Shown in pieces: positions 34,131-42,340 of a stretch of 64,000 bases of DNA. The stretch spans positions 1 through 64,000 of the forward strand of contig JAHEFE010000005.1 in assembly GCA_024640365.1 (NCBI GenBank), written 5' to 3'. The translations under genes and the position numbers were made by a program. The first letter of the stretch is position 1; each line of letters opens with the position of its first letter. The notes beneath the pieces are model-generated. The model did no database searches. It was not told the DNA's origin and was given only the letters and a program-made list of their open reading frames with translations. Source of the DNA: Woeseiaceae bacterium. GTDB lineage: Bacteria > Pseudomonadota > Gammaproteobacteria > Steroidobacterales > Woeseiaceae.

Positions 34131-36566
34131 CTACTGTAGCGGCCTAAATCTCTTCAATCGTAACGCGTTCAGCACTACAACCAGCGAGCTGGCGCTCATT
34201 CCTGCCGCCGCCGCCCATGGTGGCACGTGCCCGAGCGCCGCGAGTGGTAGTGCGGTTAGATTATAGAGCACCGCCCAGGTCAGATTTTGACGAATAATAC
34301 GCAGCGCCTGATGTGCAGTTTGCATAGCCGCCACGATTGGTTCCAGTGTCTCGCCAAGCAAAATCGACTCAGCGCTGGAATGGGCCAGTAACGCCCCTTT
34401 GCCGATGGCAACTGATGTGTCAGCACCGGCTAATACGGGCGCGTCATTGATGCCATCACCGACCATTACGACAATGGCGCCTTTGTTTTGCATGTCGTGC
34501 AGGTAAGCCAGCTTATCGTCTGCCGACATCTCCCAGTGGTAGTCATCGATGCCAACATCCTCTGCGACACGCTGCACTGCTCTCTGTGCATCGCCACTGG
34601 CAAGACCAAGCTTTATTCCAAGAGCTCTTAGTTGCGCGAGTTGCTTCTCAGCGCCCTGTCGTATTTCGTCTTGAAGTTCGAAAGTGGCGACAACTCCTGA
34701 TTCGTTACCCAGCGAAATTTGCGACAGCGTTAGCTGTTGGATGTTCGCTTCGGAAAGTGCGCTGCCGCTCAATTCACAGACAAAATCCAGTTTGCCAATG
34801 CGCCATTGCATACCGTCTATTATTCCGCCGATACCAGCGCCTGCATATACGTGTAATTCGTCGACTTTAACCAGGTTGTCGCTGGCGAAAGCGCGTGCAA
34901 GGGGATGTGCAGAGGCACTTTCCAGGCTACCGGCAATACGCCGACAGGCGAGTTCGTCGAATTCATTTTGCCATTCATGAATTATGACCCGCGATACTTG
35001 AGGTTGTCCTGCGGTCAGTGTACCGGTCTTGTCGAAAATGATATGAGTTGCTCGTGCCAGCGTTTCTACAGCGTTACCGTTGGTTACTAGCAGGCCAAGT
35101 TCTGACAGGCGCGAGCTGGCCGCGGCGATTGCTGCCGGCGTGGCCAAAGCAAGGGCGCAAGGGCAGGTTACGACAAGTACGGAGAGTGTCACTACAAAAG
35201 CGCGGCCAGGATCAATGAATGACCAGGTCAGCGCTACTACTGCGGCGATCAGTAATAGGGCGACCACAATATGACTGGCCACGCGATCAGCGAGTCGGAC
35301 CAGCCGCGGGCGGCTGCAACGGGCCAACTCCATGGAGCGGCAAATGGCTGCGAGAGCGGTGTTCGCGCCAAGCTTTTCGATTTGCATCGTTAATGTACCC
35401 GCGAGTACTGTGCTACCGGCGATGACTGCATCACCGGTTTGCCGGTCGTGTGCAGTGGATTCACCGGTTAGCATGGCTTCGTCAAGTTCGGCGCGTCCGC
35501 TGATGATTAGCCCATCCGCGGGAATATGTTCGCCAGCCCGCACCAGCAGTTGGTCTTCAAGCTGCAAGGCTGATACCGGCACTTGTGTTGCCGCTCCGTT
35601 TACCAGCCGCATCGCGGTGGCTGGGACCAGCTGCGAAAGCGCGACGCCACGCTCGGCCGCTCGGTGGCGGGCGCTCATTTCGAGAAACCTGCCGACCGTG
35701 AGGAAAAACACGAACATCGTGACTGAGTCGAACCAGACAGTCGCGCCGTCGCTAAGCGTTGACCAGACCGAAGCGCAGTAGGCGGCACCGATGGCCAGAG
35801 CCACCGGCACATCCATTCCGGGTTGCCGCAATCGCAGGCCCCGCCATGCGGCCGTGAAAAAAGGTCGTCCCGCATAAAGGACGACGGGAGTAGCAACCAC
35901 GAAACTGATGAGGCGAAAAAATTTCTGCATGACAGGGCTGATACCCTGATAGTCGCCCGCGTACAGTGCGATCGCGAACATCATTACCTGCATCATGCCG
36001 AGTGACGCAATGATCAGACGTTTGAGGGCATTACGTCGCTCCGTCAATTCGGGCCGGTCAATTGTGTCATTGGCATTGGGTTGGGGTTTATAGCCGAGGT
36101 CCACCAATCGCTGCAGCAGCGTACTGAAAGCAATATCTGTGGTGCTCCAGCGCAACCGCAATCGCGACGTGATCGGGCTAACCTCCACGCTGATTACGCC
36201 GGGCAATCGCTGCAAGTTACTTTCAATCAGCCACGCGCAGGCCGAACAGAACATGCCCTCGACATAGACCAATGCGTCCGCGGTATTGTTATCAACAGTT
36301 GCAAATCGTTCTAGCATGTCACCGCGATCAAAGGGCAGCCAATCTTGGCGCGAGACATCAAGTCTCGGGCGATTGCTACCGGGACTCGGTGTATCCCGAA
36401 GGTTGTAATACTGACTCATGCCGGCATCGCGAATGAGTTCGGCGACAGCTTTGCAGCCGGGGCAGCAAACAGGCTGTTCGGTCTCATCAATGAGAACCGT
36501 TGCATCAAAATTCTGGGGGACCGCCAGCCCGCAGTGAAAGCAGGCGGGGGCTGCGTTAGTCGTCAT
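34131..36566 (-). CDS. ccoI: Copper-translocating P-type ATPase CcoI (FixI) for cbb3 oxidase
   Basis: P1B-type ATPase of 811 residues that supplies copper for the CcoN Cu-B site. N-terminal Cys-rich piece CFHCGL...CCPGC (residues about 8-35); heavy-metal domain with MFCSACAWLIE near 100. Eight membrane helices include the ion path VTCPCALALATPAA. The phosphorylated Asp lies in FDKTGTLTAGQ. The hinge is MVGDGINDAPVLAGADTSVAIG. The ATG at 36566 has AGGTGGG upstream; its frame overlaps the ccoH end by 11 bases, so they are translationally coupled. Intact key residues. Part of the ccoG-H-I-S assembly set. Confidence 0.95.
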   Translation of the reverse strand: MTTNAAPACFHCGLAVPQNFDATVLIDETEQPVCCPGCKAVAELIRDAGMSQYYNLRDTPSPGSNRPRLDVSRQDWLPFDRGDMLERFATVDNNTADALVYVEGMFCSACAWLIESNLQRLPGVISVEVSPITSRLRLRWSTTDIAFSTLLQRLVDLGYKPQPNANDTIDRPELTERRNALKRLIIASLGMMQVMMFAIALYAGDYQGISPVMQKFFRLISFVVATPVVLYAGRPFFTAAWRGLRLRQPGMDVPVALAIGAAYCASVWSTLSDGATVWFDSVTMFVFFLTVGRFLEMSARHRAAERGVALSQLVPATAMRLVNGAATQVPVSALQLEDQLLVRAGEHIPADGLIISGRAELDEAMLTGESTAHDRQTGDAVIAGSTVLAGTLTMQIEKLGANTALAAICRSMELARCSRPRLVRLADRVASHIVVALLLIAAVVALTWSFIDPGRAFVVTLSVLVVTCPCALALATPAAIAAASSRLSELGLLVTNGNAVETLARATHIIFDKTGTLTAGQPQVSRVIIHEWQNEFDELACRRIAGSLESASAHPLARAFASDNLVKVDELHVYAGAGIGGIIDGMQWRIGKLDFVCELSGSALSEANIQQLTLSQISLGNESGVVATFELQDEIRQGAEKQLAQLRALGIKLGLASGDAQRAVQRVAEDVGIDDYHWEMSADDKLAYLHDMQNKGAIVVMVGDGINDAPVLAGADTSVAIGKGALLAHSSAESILLGETLEPIVAAMQTAHQALRIIRQNLTWAVLYNLTALPLAALGHVPPWAAAAGMSASSLVVVLNALRLKRFRPLQ

Positions 36567-37104
36567 GCCCACCTGACGTCACATCCTCGCTACTCAGACG
36601 AGCAGTGTGGGCAGATTCGTCAAGTATGCCGGTCAGGCGCCAACCAGTATCAGATTCAAGAATCAGGTACCAACGGCCAACCGGAAGATCGCCGAGTGTT
36701 CCTTGATAAACATGTTCTGCCTCTGAATGCGGTAAAAGCAATACTGACTGATCTTTCTCCGCGAAAGCAGGGTGGGAAAATTGCAGCACCAAATTGTTCG
36801 TCGAGAGAGGAGCGGATTCATTGGTCTCTTGCAGCGCCACGCGCACCAGATTTCCCTCAATTGCAATGTCAGCAATTAAGCCAAGCGCTTTGGCGCGCTG
36901 CGAGTATTTAATCTGCTGTGCAGACACAACGTCCATGCCACTATTGGAATCGACCACCAGACTGTCGGTTGTCCGCATTGCCAGGCTCAGCGTGTAAATG
37001 CTTGCTGCAACGGCGCAGGCAGGCAGCAACATGATAAACCAGGGCCAGAACTGCTTATACCAGGGCTCGCTGTCGAGCTCAGACTGTTTACTTCGATGGA
37101 CCAA
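36556..37104 (-). CDS. ccoH: FixH/CcoH family protein
   Basis: Single-pass membrane protein of 182 residues required for cbb3 oxidase stability. N-terminal EPWYKQFWPWFIMLLPACAVAASI is the membrane helix, then a soluble domain with QRAKALGLIADIAIEGNLVRVAL and a HPAFAEKDQSVLLL segment typical of FixH. The C-terminal GRWYLILESDTGWRLTG is the family end. Start is TTG at 37104; no ATG or GTG precedes the helix. It overlaps ccoG's end by 17 bases and ccoI's start by 11 bases. Confidence 0.9.
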   Translation of the reverse strand: MVHRSKQSELDSEPWYKQFWPWFIMLLPACAVAASIYTLSLAMRTTDSLVVDSNSGMDVVSAQQIKYSQRAKALGLIADIAIEGNLVRVALQETNESAPLSTNNLVLQFSHPAFAEKDQSVLLLPHSEAEHVYQGTLGDLPVGRWYLILESDTGWRLTGILDESAHTARLSSEDVTSGGHDD

Positions 37105-38485
37105 GGAATCGACTCTTTTCGGTTATTGAAAGATCGGATTGTGTAACGGATTCTACCGTAAATGAAATATTGCTGACGCCATTGGTGTCTGTGCGCGGAA
37201 CGCGGACTCTTGTTGGCAGGGATAATACCTCGCCGCCTTTGGCGTGAACGAGCTCAGGCATGCCATCAAGTTCTGCATGGGTCAGACCGCTTACTGAAAT
37301 ACGAAAGTCCTGTGGTTCATTGCTTTGGTTAATAATTTTCAGCGTGTAACTATTCTCAATGAGATTACTGCCAATTTCGCGGAACAATGAATTTCGATCG
37401 CGAATGACATCCACGATCAAAGGCGTGCGGTTCGCGAGAGAGATACCCACCGTTGTGAATAAAATGCTTAGAAGCACGGCGTAAACCATTATTCGGGGTC
37501 GCAGCACTTTGACCTTCTTGCCATGTGCTGCGTTGTCGGTTGTATAGCTGATCAGGTTGCGCGGATAGTCCAGGCGGTCCATAACTTCATTGCAAGCATC
37601 GATGCACGCGGCACATGCGATGCACTCGTATTGCAGGCCTTCGCGAATATCGATACCGGTGGGGCAAACCTGGACGCACTTGTTGCAATCAACACAGGTG
37701 CCAAGACCGGCCGCCTTATAGTCGGATCCTCGCCGTCTCTTGCCGCGCGGTTCGCCACGGTCCTCATGGTAAGAAATGATAAGCGTATCTTTGTCGAACA
37801 TAGCGCTTTGAAAACGCGCATAGGGGCACATGTACTTACAAACCTGCTCACGCAAATAGCCGGCATTACCGTAAGTTGCAAAGCCATAGAAAACAATCCA
37901 GAAAGTTTCCCATGAGCCGAGGCCGCCAGTGACTACCGAGGTACTCAGGTCTCGTATCGGGGTGAAAAATCCGACGAACGTAAAGCCGGTAAACGCCGCG
38001 AACGAAATCCAGAGAATCTGTTTCGCTGACTTGCGCAGTACTTTATTCAGCGTCCATGGCCCACGATCAAGCTTGATGCGGGCGCTGCGTTTACCCTCAG
38101 TCCACTGCTCCATCCAGATGAATACTTCGGTCCAGACTGTTTGCGGACAGGCGTATCCACACCACAGGCGTCCGGCGAGCGCAGTGACAAAGAAGAGCGT
38201 TAGAGCAGCAACAATCAGAAGTAGTGCCAGGTAAGGAAAATCCTGTGGCCAAAGAGTCAACCCGAAAATGTGAAACTGCCTCGCGGGTAAATCAAATAAC
38301 AAGGCTTGGCGATCGCCGAGGTTTATCCAGGGCAATATGTAATAGAGACCGAGGAGCACAAAGACAGCGAGGCGACGCAAAGAGTTGAACGTGCCGCTGA
38401 TCTCGCGTGGATAAATTTTCGCGGCACTCTCATACATGGACCCGCCAGCAAACGTGTCCGCCATAAATTTTTTTGCGCGATTCAT
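37088..38485 (-). CDS. ccoG: cbb3 oxidase accessory protein CcoG (FixG), polyferredoxin
   Basis: Inner-membrane ferredoxin-type protein of 465 residues that reduces copper during cbb3 oxidase assembly. Five-helix N-terminal part with PQDFPYLALLLIVAALTLFFV and CGYACPQTVWTEVF (near 110). Another pair is CKYMCPYARFQ. The tandem 4Fe-4S region has CVDCNKCVQVCPTGIDI then CIACAACIDACN (about 250-295). A periplasmic immunoglobulin-like tail follows. Its ATG overlaps by one base with the stop of the small membrane protein (TAATG), and its end overlaps ccoH. All Cys clusters appear intact. Confidence 0.95.
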   Translation of the reverse strand: MNRAKKFMADTFAGGSMYESAAKIYPREISGTFNSLRRLAVFVLLGLYYILPWINLGDRQALLFDLPARQFHIFGLTLWPQDFPYLALLLIVAALTLFFVTALAGRLWCGYACPQTVWTEVFIWMEQWTEGKRSARIKLDRGPWTLNKVLRKSAKQILWISFAAFTGFTFVGFFTPIRDLSTSVVTGGLGSWETFWIVFYGFATYGNAGYLREQVCKYMCPYARFQSAMFDKDTLIISYHEDRGEPRGKRRRGSDYKAAGLGTCVDCNKCVQVCPTGIDIREGLQYECIACAACIDACNEVMDRLDYPRNLISYTTDNAAHGKKVKVLRPRIMVYAVLLSILFTTVGISLANRTPLIVDVIRDRNSLFREIGSNLIENSYTLKIINQSNEPQDFRISVSGLTHAELDGMPELVHAKGGEVLSLPTRVRVPRTDTNGVSNISFTVESVTQSDLSITEKSRFLGPSK

Positions 38486-38781
38486 TAACTGGTCCGGTTA
38501 GATTCTCGTCGCGACCGGCGTGGGGCTGTTCGTACCAGAAATGCGGTAATGGCCGAGCTGATCGCGCAAATGAACCAAAAGAAAAAGAAACCGATAGCGT
38601 AGCCGGCTGTCATGTTCAGGGTCGCATCGGGATCAATAGTCTCTGCCAAAGCAAGTGGATCGAATACAGCAAAAAACAGCATTGTCCCGATGGATGCGCT
38701 CAGAAAGGATATCCACATGCATGAAGCGACCGCTTGCTTAGTACGGCTCCATTGCTGGCTGTTGCCATCTTCCTGTTGAAT
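38485..38781 (-). CDS. Small two-helix membrane protein of the cbb3 cluster with probable ATT start
   Basis: A 98-residue membrane protein between ccoP and ccoG, conserved in position in some gammaproteobacterial cbb3 clusters. Two helices are visible: CMWISFLSASIGTMLFFAVF and AGYAIGFFFFWFICAISSAI. From the first ATG (38718) the protein would start inside the first helix with no ribosome site. The frame stays open upstream through QQEDGNSQQWSRTKQAVAS, a normal cytoplasmic lead. GGAGA lies 6-7 bases before an ATT at 38781, which I propose as start; no ATG, GTG or TTG is in frame between. Its stop overlaps ccoG's ATG by one base. Function unknown; likely oxidase assembly or stability. The start is inference. 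Confidence 0.75.
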   Translation of the reverse strand: MQQEDGNSQQWSRTKQAVASCMWISFLSASIGTMLFFAVFDPLALAETIDPDATLNMTAGYAIGFFFFWFICAISSAITAFLVRTAPRRSRRESNRTS

Positions 38782-38798
38782 GATCTGTCTCCGCGATA

Positions 38799-39707
38799 TT
38801 AGTTGGCAGTTTTTTCTGCGTGCGACAGGCTGTATATGTAACCTGCAACTATCAAAATTTTCTGCTCACCAAGTAATTCGGCATGCGGGGGCATTTCGCT
38901 CATGCGCCCTTTCAGTACAGTTTCCCGAACCGTTTCCGGAGAGCCACCGTGCAGCCAGGTATCGTCTGTAAGGTTGGCTGAGCCGAGCATTTGATTGCCT
39001 TTGCCATCCACACCGTGGCACGCGGCGCAGATTGAATCAAACAAGGGCTTTGCCGCTGCCAGGCTCGCTGGGTCGCCTTCGTGACCACTCAAACTGCGAA
39101 CATAGGCGACCATATTGTCGAGTCCTTGTTCACCACCTAGCGCGGCACCAAGAGCAGGCATCACTCCATTACGGCCGTTGGTTATTGTAGCGACGATTGC
39201 ATCGGGGGAGGCGCCGTAGAGCCAATCGTCGTCGGTGAGATTAGGGAATCCCTTTGCGCCGCGGGCATCTGCACCGTGGCAAGTGGAGCAATAGTTCGCG
39301 AATAGGCTCTTGCCCACATCAATTGCCGCAGGATCTTGACTCAATGCAACTACATCCTTCCCGCTGAAGGCATCATAAACGGATTTATAACGCTCTGTCG
39401 CAGCCTGCATTTCTTTCTCGTACTGACCTTCCTGAGTCCAGCCCAACGTACCTTTGAGATTACCGAGGCCAGGGTAGGCGACCAGGTAGCCGACCGCAAA
39501 AACAATGGTCAGATAGAACAAATAAAGCCACCAGCGCGGGGCAGGGTGATTTAATTCCTGTATGTTGTCGTCCCATTTGTGTCCAAGTGTTTCGTCTTCG
39601 GCGACGTCATCCGGACTTTGTTGGGTCGACCAGGTGATTAACCAGAGGCAGCCGAAAATGAATAGGACTGTGAGAATGATTACATACCAGTTCCAGAATG
39701 CAGGCAT
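38799..39707 (-). CDS. ccoP: cbb3-type cytochrome c oxidase diheme subunit CcoP
   Basis: Membrane-anchored diheme c-type cytochrome that passes electrons to CcoO and CcoN; 302 residues. N-terminal helix FWNWYVIILTVLFIFGCLWL, a second helix LYFLTIVFAVGYLVAYPG-like, and two c-heme sites: CSTCHGADA (near 147) and CAACHGVDG (near 233), each with a downstream Met-containing loop (GVMPALGAAL and SEMPPHAELL). GWTQEGQYEKEMQAA is the family linker. ATG start; TAATG-type overlap with ccoQ (its start base equals the stop of ccoQ). Confidence 0.96.
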   Translation of the reverse strand: MPAFWNWYVIILTVLFIFGCLWLITWSTQQSPDDVAEDETLGHKWDDNIQELNHPAPRWWLYLFYLTIVFAVGYLVAYPGLGNLKGTLGWTQEGQYEKEMQAATERYKSVYDAFSGKDVVALSQDPAAIDVGKSLFANYCSTCHGADARGAKGFPNLTDDDWLYGASPDAIVATITNGRNGVMPALGAALGGEQGLDNMVAYVRSLSGHEGDPASLAAAKPLFDSICAACHGVDGKGNQMLGSANLTDDTWLHGGSPETVRETVLKGRMSEMPPHAELLGEQKILIVAGYIYSLSHAEKTAN

Positions 39708-39889
39708 TACCGATCCTCCCGGTTGTCGGTATCTTGAGTAGTACTCGGGTTCAAGTCATCTTGCAGCGGTAGTGCGGCAGAATCCTCGAAATCACTTTCG
39801 CGTTTTTTGCTCCACGCCCACATGCAAAGGCCAAGGAACAGAACTAGCCACGCAATAGTGGTCAACCCTCGAAATAAATTGATATCCAT
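39707..39889 (-). CDS. ccoQ: cbb3-type oxidase subunit CcoQ (FixQ)
   Basis: Small single-helix subunit of 60 residues that stabilises the cbb3 core complex. MDINLFRGLTTIAWLVLFLGL is the helix, followed by MWAWSKKRESDFEDSAALPL, with the W-S-x-K-R-x2-DF-x-DSA pattern of CcoQ. It lies 6 bases after ccoO and overlaps ccoP by one base. ATG start. Confidence 0.94.
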   Translation of the reverse strand: MDINLFRGLTTIAWLVLFLGLCMWAWSKKRESDFEDSAALPLQDDLNPSTTQDTDNREDR

Positions 39890-39895
39890 GACGCT

Positions 39896-40504
39896 TTACC
39901 GGCGACTGCTGCGGTTTGTGCCAAGGTCTTGCAGATAAGCGATTAACGCATCCATTTCGCTGCGGTCTTTGACTGCGTCCGCCGCATTGCTAATTTGCTC
40001 ATCGGTGTATGGGTCGCCCAGAGTTTGCAAGGCGCGCATTTTTGCGACTACTTCTGCTGGGTCAACAGTAGCTTCAGCCAACCATGCGTAACTGGGCATA
40101 TTGGATTCAGGAACTACGCTGCGGGGATCGGTCAGGTGTAAGCGATGCCAGTCATTGCTGTAACGACGTCCGACCCGGGCAAGATCAGGCCCGGTGCGCT
40201 TGGAGCCGAACTGGAAAGGTCGGTCATAAACAAATTCTCCGGCAATGGAGTAGGGTCCATAGCGTTCCGTTTCGCTGCGGAACGGCCGAATTTGCTGTGA
40301 GTGGCAGCCATAACAGCCTTCGCGAATATAAATGTCGCGTCCGGCCAGTCGTAGTGGCGGGTAAGGCGCAATGCCTTCAGCTGCCTCGGTTGCATCACTG
40401 CTGTAGGTCAGTGGGACGATTTCTACGAGGCCGCCGACGCTGATCACAACGATGATCAATACGATCATCAGGTTAATGTTTTTCTCAATGGTTTCGTGTC
40501 GCAT
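39896..40504 (-). CDS. ccoO: cbb3-type cytochrome c oxidase monoheme subunit CcoO
   Basis: Membrane-anchored monoheme cytochrome c subunit, 202 residues. N-terminal helix [20 protein letters not shown]; heme site [14 protein letters not shown] (CYGCH near 60); heme-ligand methionine region [25 protein letters not shown] and [16 protein letters not shown] are conserved family segments. ATG start, 15 bases after the ccoN stop, so the genes are co-transcribed. Confidence 0.96.
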   Translation of the reverse strand: MRHETIEKNINLMIVLIIVVISVGGLVEIVPLTYSSDATEAAEGIAPYPPLRLAGRDIYIREGCYGCHSQQIRPFRSETERYGPYSIAGEFVYDRPFQFGSKRTGPDLARVGRRYSNDWHRLHLTDPRSVVPESNMPSYAWLAEATVDPAEVVAKMRALQTLGDPYTDEQISNAADAVKDRSEMDALIAYLQDLGTNRSSRR

Positions 40505-40519
40505 GCGAATGGACTCCGG

Positions 40520-41935
40520 TTATGCCGACTGGTTAACTGGTACGGGAATAACACTTTCCCGGGACACAGTTTTCCAAACGTTATAGGCCATGATTAGCAT
40601 GCCCCCGAGGAAAAGTACTCCACCAAGCAAACGTAACTGATAGTACGGATAGGTGAATTTCAGCGCTTCAACAAAAGAGTAGGTCAAAGTGCCATCATCA
40701 TTTACTGCTCGCCACATCAGGCCTTGAGTCACGCCCGCAATCCACATGGATACGGCATACAACACGACACCTATGGTCGACGTCCAGAAGTGAATGTCGA
40801 TCAGGCGAATGCTGTACATTGATTCCTTGTTATAGAGTCTTGGTAACAGTGAATAGATTGCACCAATTGTCATCATGGCTACCCAGCCCAGCGCACCGGC
40901 ATGAACGTGTCCGATAGTCCAGTCGGTGTAGTGTGATAGTGCGTTGACAGTCTTGATCGACATCATCGGTCCCTCGAAAGTCGACATGCCATAGAACGAT
41001 AACGAGACGATCATGAATTTGAGAATTGGGTCGCTGCGCAACTTATGCCAGGCACCCGAGAGCGTCATCATGCCGTTGATCATGCCGCCCCAGGATGGTG
41101 CCAATAAAATGATTGAAAACGCCATGCCCAGTGACTGGGCCCAATCGGGCAGAGATGTATAGTGCAAGTGGTGCGGCCCGGCCCACATGTAGACTGCAAT
41201 GAGCGACCAAAAATGTACCACCGACAAGCGGTAAGAGTAGATGGGTCGTCCCGCTTGTTTGGGTACGAAGTAGTACATCATGCCAAGGAAGCCAGCCGTC
41301 AGGAAGAAGCCTACGGCGTTATGTCCGTACCACCACTGCATCATTCCATCCACGACACCGGTGTAAATTGAGTAGGACTTGAACATCGATACTGGTAACG
41401 CAAGGTTGTTGAATATGTGTAGAACAGCAACCGTAATAATGAATGCCGCGTAAAACCAGTTTGCGACGTAAATATGTTTAACTTTGCGGCGCCCAATTGT
41501 TGCAAAAAAGACAACGGCGTAGGAAACCCATACCACAGCTATAAGTAAATCAATCGGCCACTCAAGCTCCGCATATTCTTTGGATTGTGTAATGCCTAAA
41601 GGCAAGGTGATGGCGGCCGCCAAAATCACTGCCTGCCAACCCCAGAAGGTAAAAGCGGCGAGTCGATCAAATGCGAGGCGCACGTGACAGGTCCTTTGCA
41701 CCACGTAGTACGATGTTGCAAATAGCGCAGATCCGCCGAATGCGAAGATCACCGCGTTCGTATGCAACGGACGAATACGTCCATAAGTGAGCCAGGCGGT
41801 GTCAAAGTTTAGTTGTGGCCATATCAATTGAGCCGCAATCAACACCCCGACCAGCATGCCAACGATGCCCCAGACCACTGTCATGATCGCAAATTGCCGT
41901 ACGACCGTGTCGTTGTAGGAATTTGAATTATTCAA
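40520..41935 (-). CDS. ccoN: cbb3-type cytochrome c oxidase catalytic subunit CcoN
   Basis: Twelve-helix heme-copper oxidase subunit reducing oxygen with high affinity. I choose a TTG start at 41935: AAGGGG lies 7 bases upstream and it gives [20 protein letters not shown], the normal CcoN N-terminus, with 471 residues. The longer open frame to 42136 carries unrelated basic sequence. Low-spin heme His in [10 protein letters not shown]; Cu-B and heme b3 ligands in [18 protein letters not shown] and [17 protein letters not shown]. First gene of ccoNOQP-small-GHIS. A 16-bp palindrome and a related site lie about 240-310 bases upstream. Confidence 0.96.
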   Translation of the reverse strand: MNNSNSYNDTVVRQFAIMTVVWGIVGMLVGVLIAAQLIWPQLNFDTAWLTYGRIRPLHTNAVIFAFGGSALFATSYYVVQRTCHVRLAFDRLAAFTFWGWQAVILAAAITLPLGITQSKEYAELEWPIDLLIAVVWVSYAVVFFATIGRRKVKHIYVANWFYAAFIITVAVLHIFNNLALPVSMFKSYSIYTGVVDGMMQWWYGHNAVGFFLTAGFLGMMYYFVPKQAGRPIYSYRLSVVHFWSLIAVYMWAGPHHLHYTSLPDWAQSLGMAFSIILLAPSWGGMINGMMTLSGAWHKLRSDPILKFMIVSLSFYGMSTFEGPMMSIKTVNALSHYTDWTIGHVHAGALGWVAMMTIGAIYSLLPRLYNKESMYSIRLIDIHFWTSTIGVVLYAVSMWIAGVTQGLMWRAVNDDGTLTYSFVEALKFTYPYYQLRLLGGVLFLGGMLIMAYNVWKTVSRESVIPVPVNQSA

Positions 41936-42340
41936 GAACTGACCCCTTCGCAACCCGATAATTTTGTTATCGGTGAATTCTAGTCTAATTTTTGCCAATA
42001 GTTTAGCGATTACCCATCTTCTGAAATTGAAGTGGGTCGTCTGGCTGCAGTTGTTTTTTTGCCCCCTAAAAAAGACAAACACCGTGCTGGCGGGCGACGA
42101 TGTTTGTCGTATTCGTCGGCGACTTGGCAGCACCAACGATAGATGAAGTCTAAGGAAGCAGCTGGTTGACAGCTATACGTAGGCATACTTATACAATGGT
42201 TTTCAGGCGTTTTCTGTGCGGTCGTCTAATATAGGTATAAATACCTAGTATTGGTTTCCCCAGAACCGCTTTGCAGGCGGAATCGAGCGGGATGACATGT
42301 ATACTGCCGACCTCATTTTGTGAATTGGTTTACTTGAGTA
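41936..42340. promoter_or_regulatory. Divergent control region between ccoN and the hybrid kinase gene
   Basis: 405 bases between the ccoN TTG and the kinase ATG. It holds a perfect 16-bp palindrome TAGGTATAAATACCTA at 42232-42247 and a related imperfect site TACGTAGGCATACTTA at 42176-42191, 56 bases apart. The second contains ATACGTAG, close to the FixJ half-site GTAMGTAG known from rhizobia. A 7-bp repeat CCGATAA-N5-TTATCGG lies at 41955-41973, just upstream of the ccoN ribosome site. I see no FNR/ANR box (TTGAT-N4-ATCAA). Confidence 0.55.

Noticed and set aside
41936-42136. N-terminal extension of CcoN
   Set aside because: The open frame adds 67 residues of unrelated, basic sequence. The TTG at 41935 has a strong ribosome site and the right family start.
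41936-42340. FNR/ANR box upstream of ccoN
   Set aside because: I searched by eye for TTGAT-N4-ATCAA and found none; the palindromes there are of another type.
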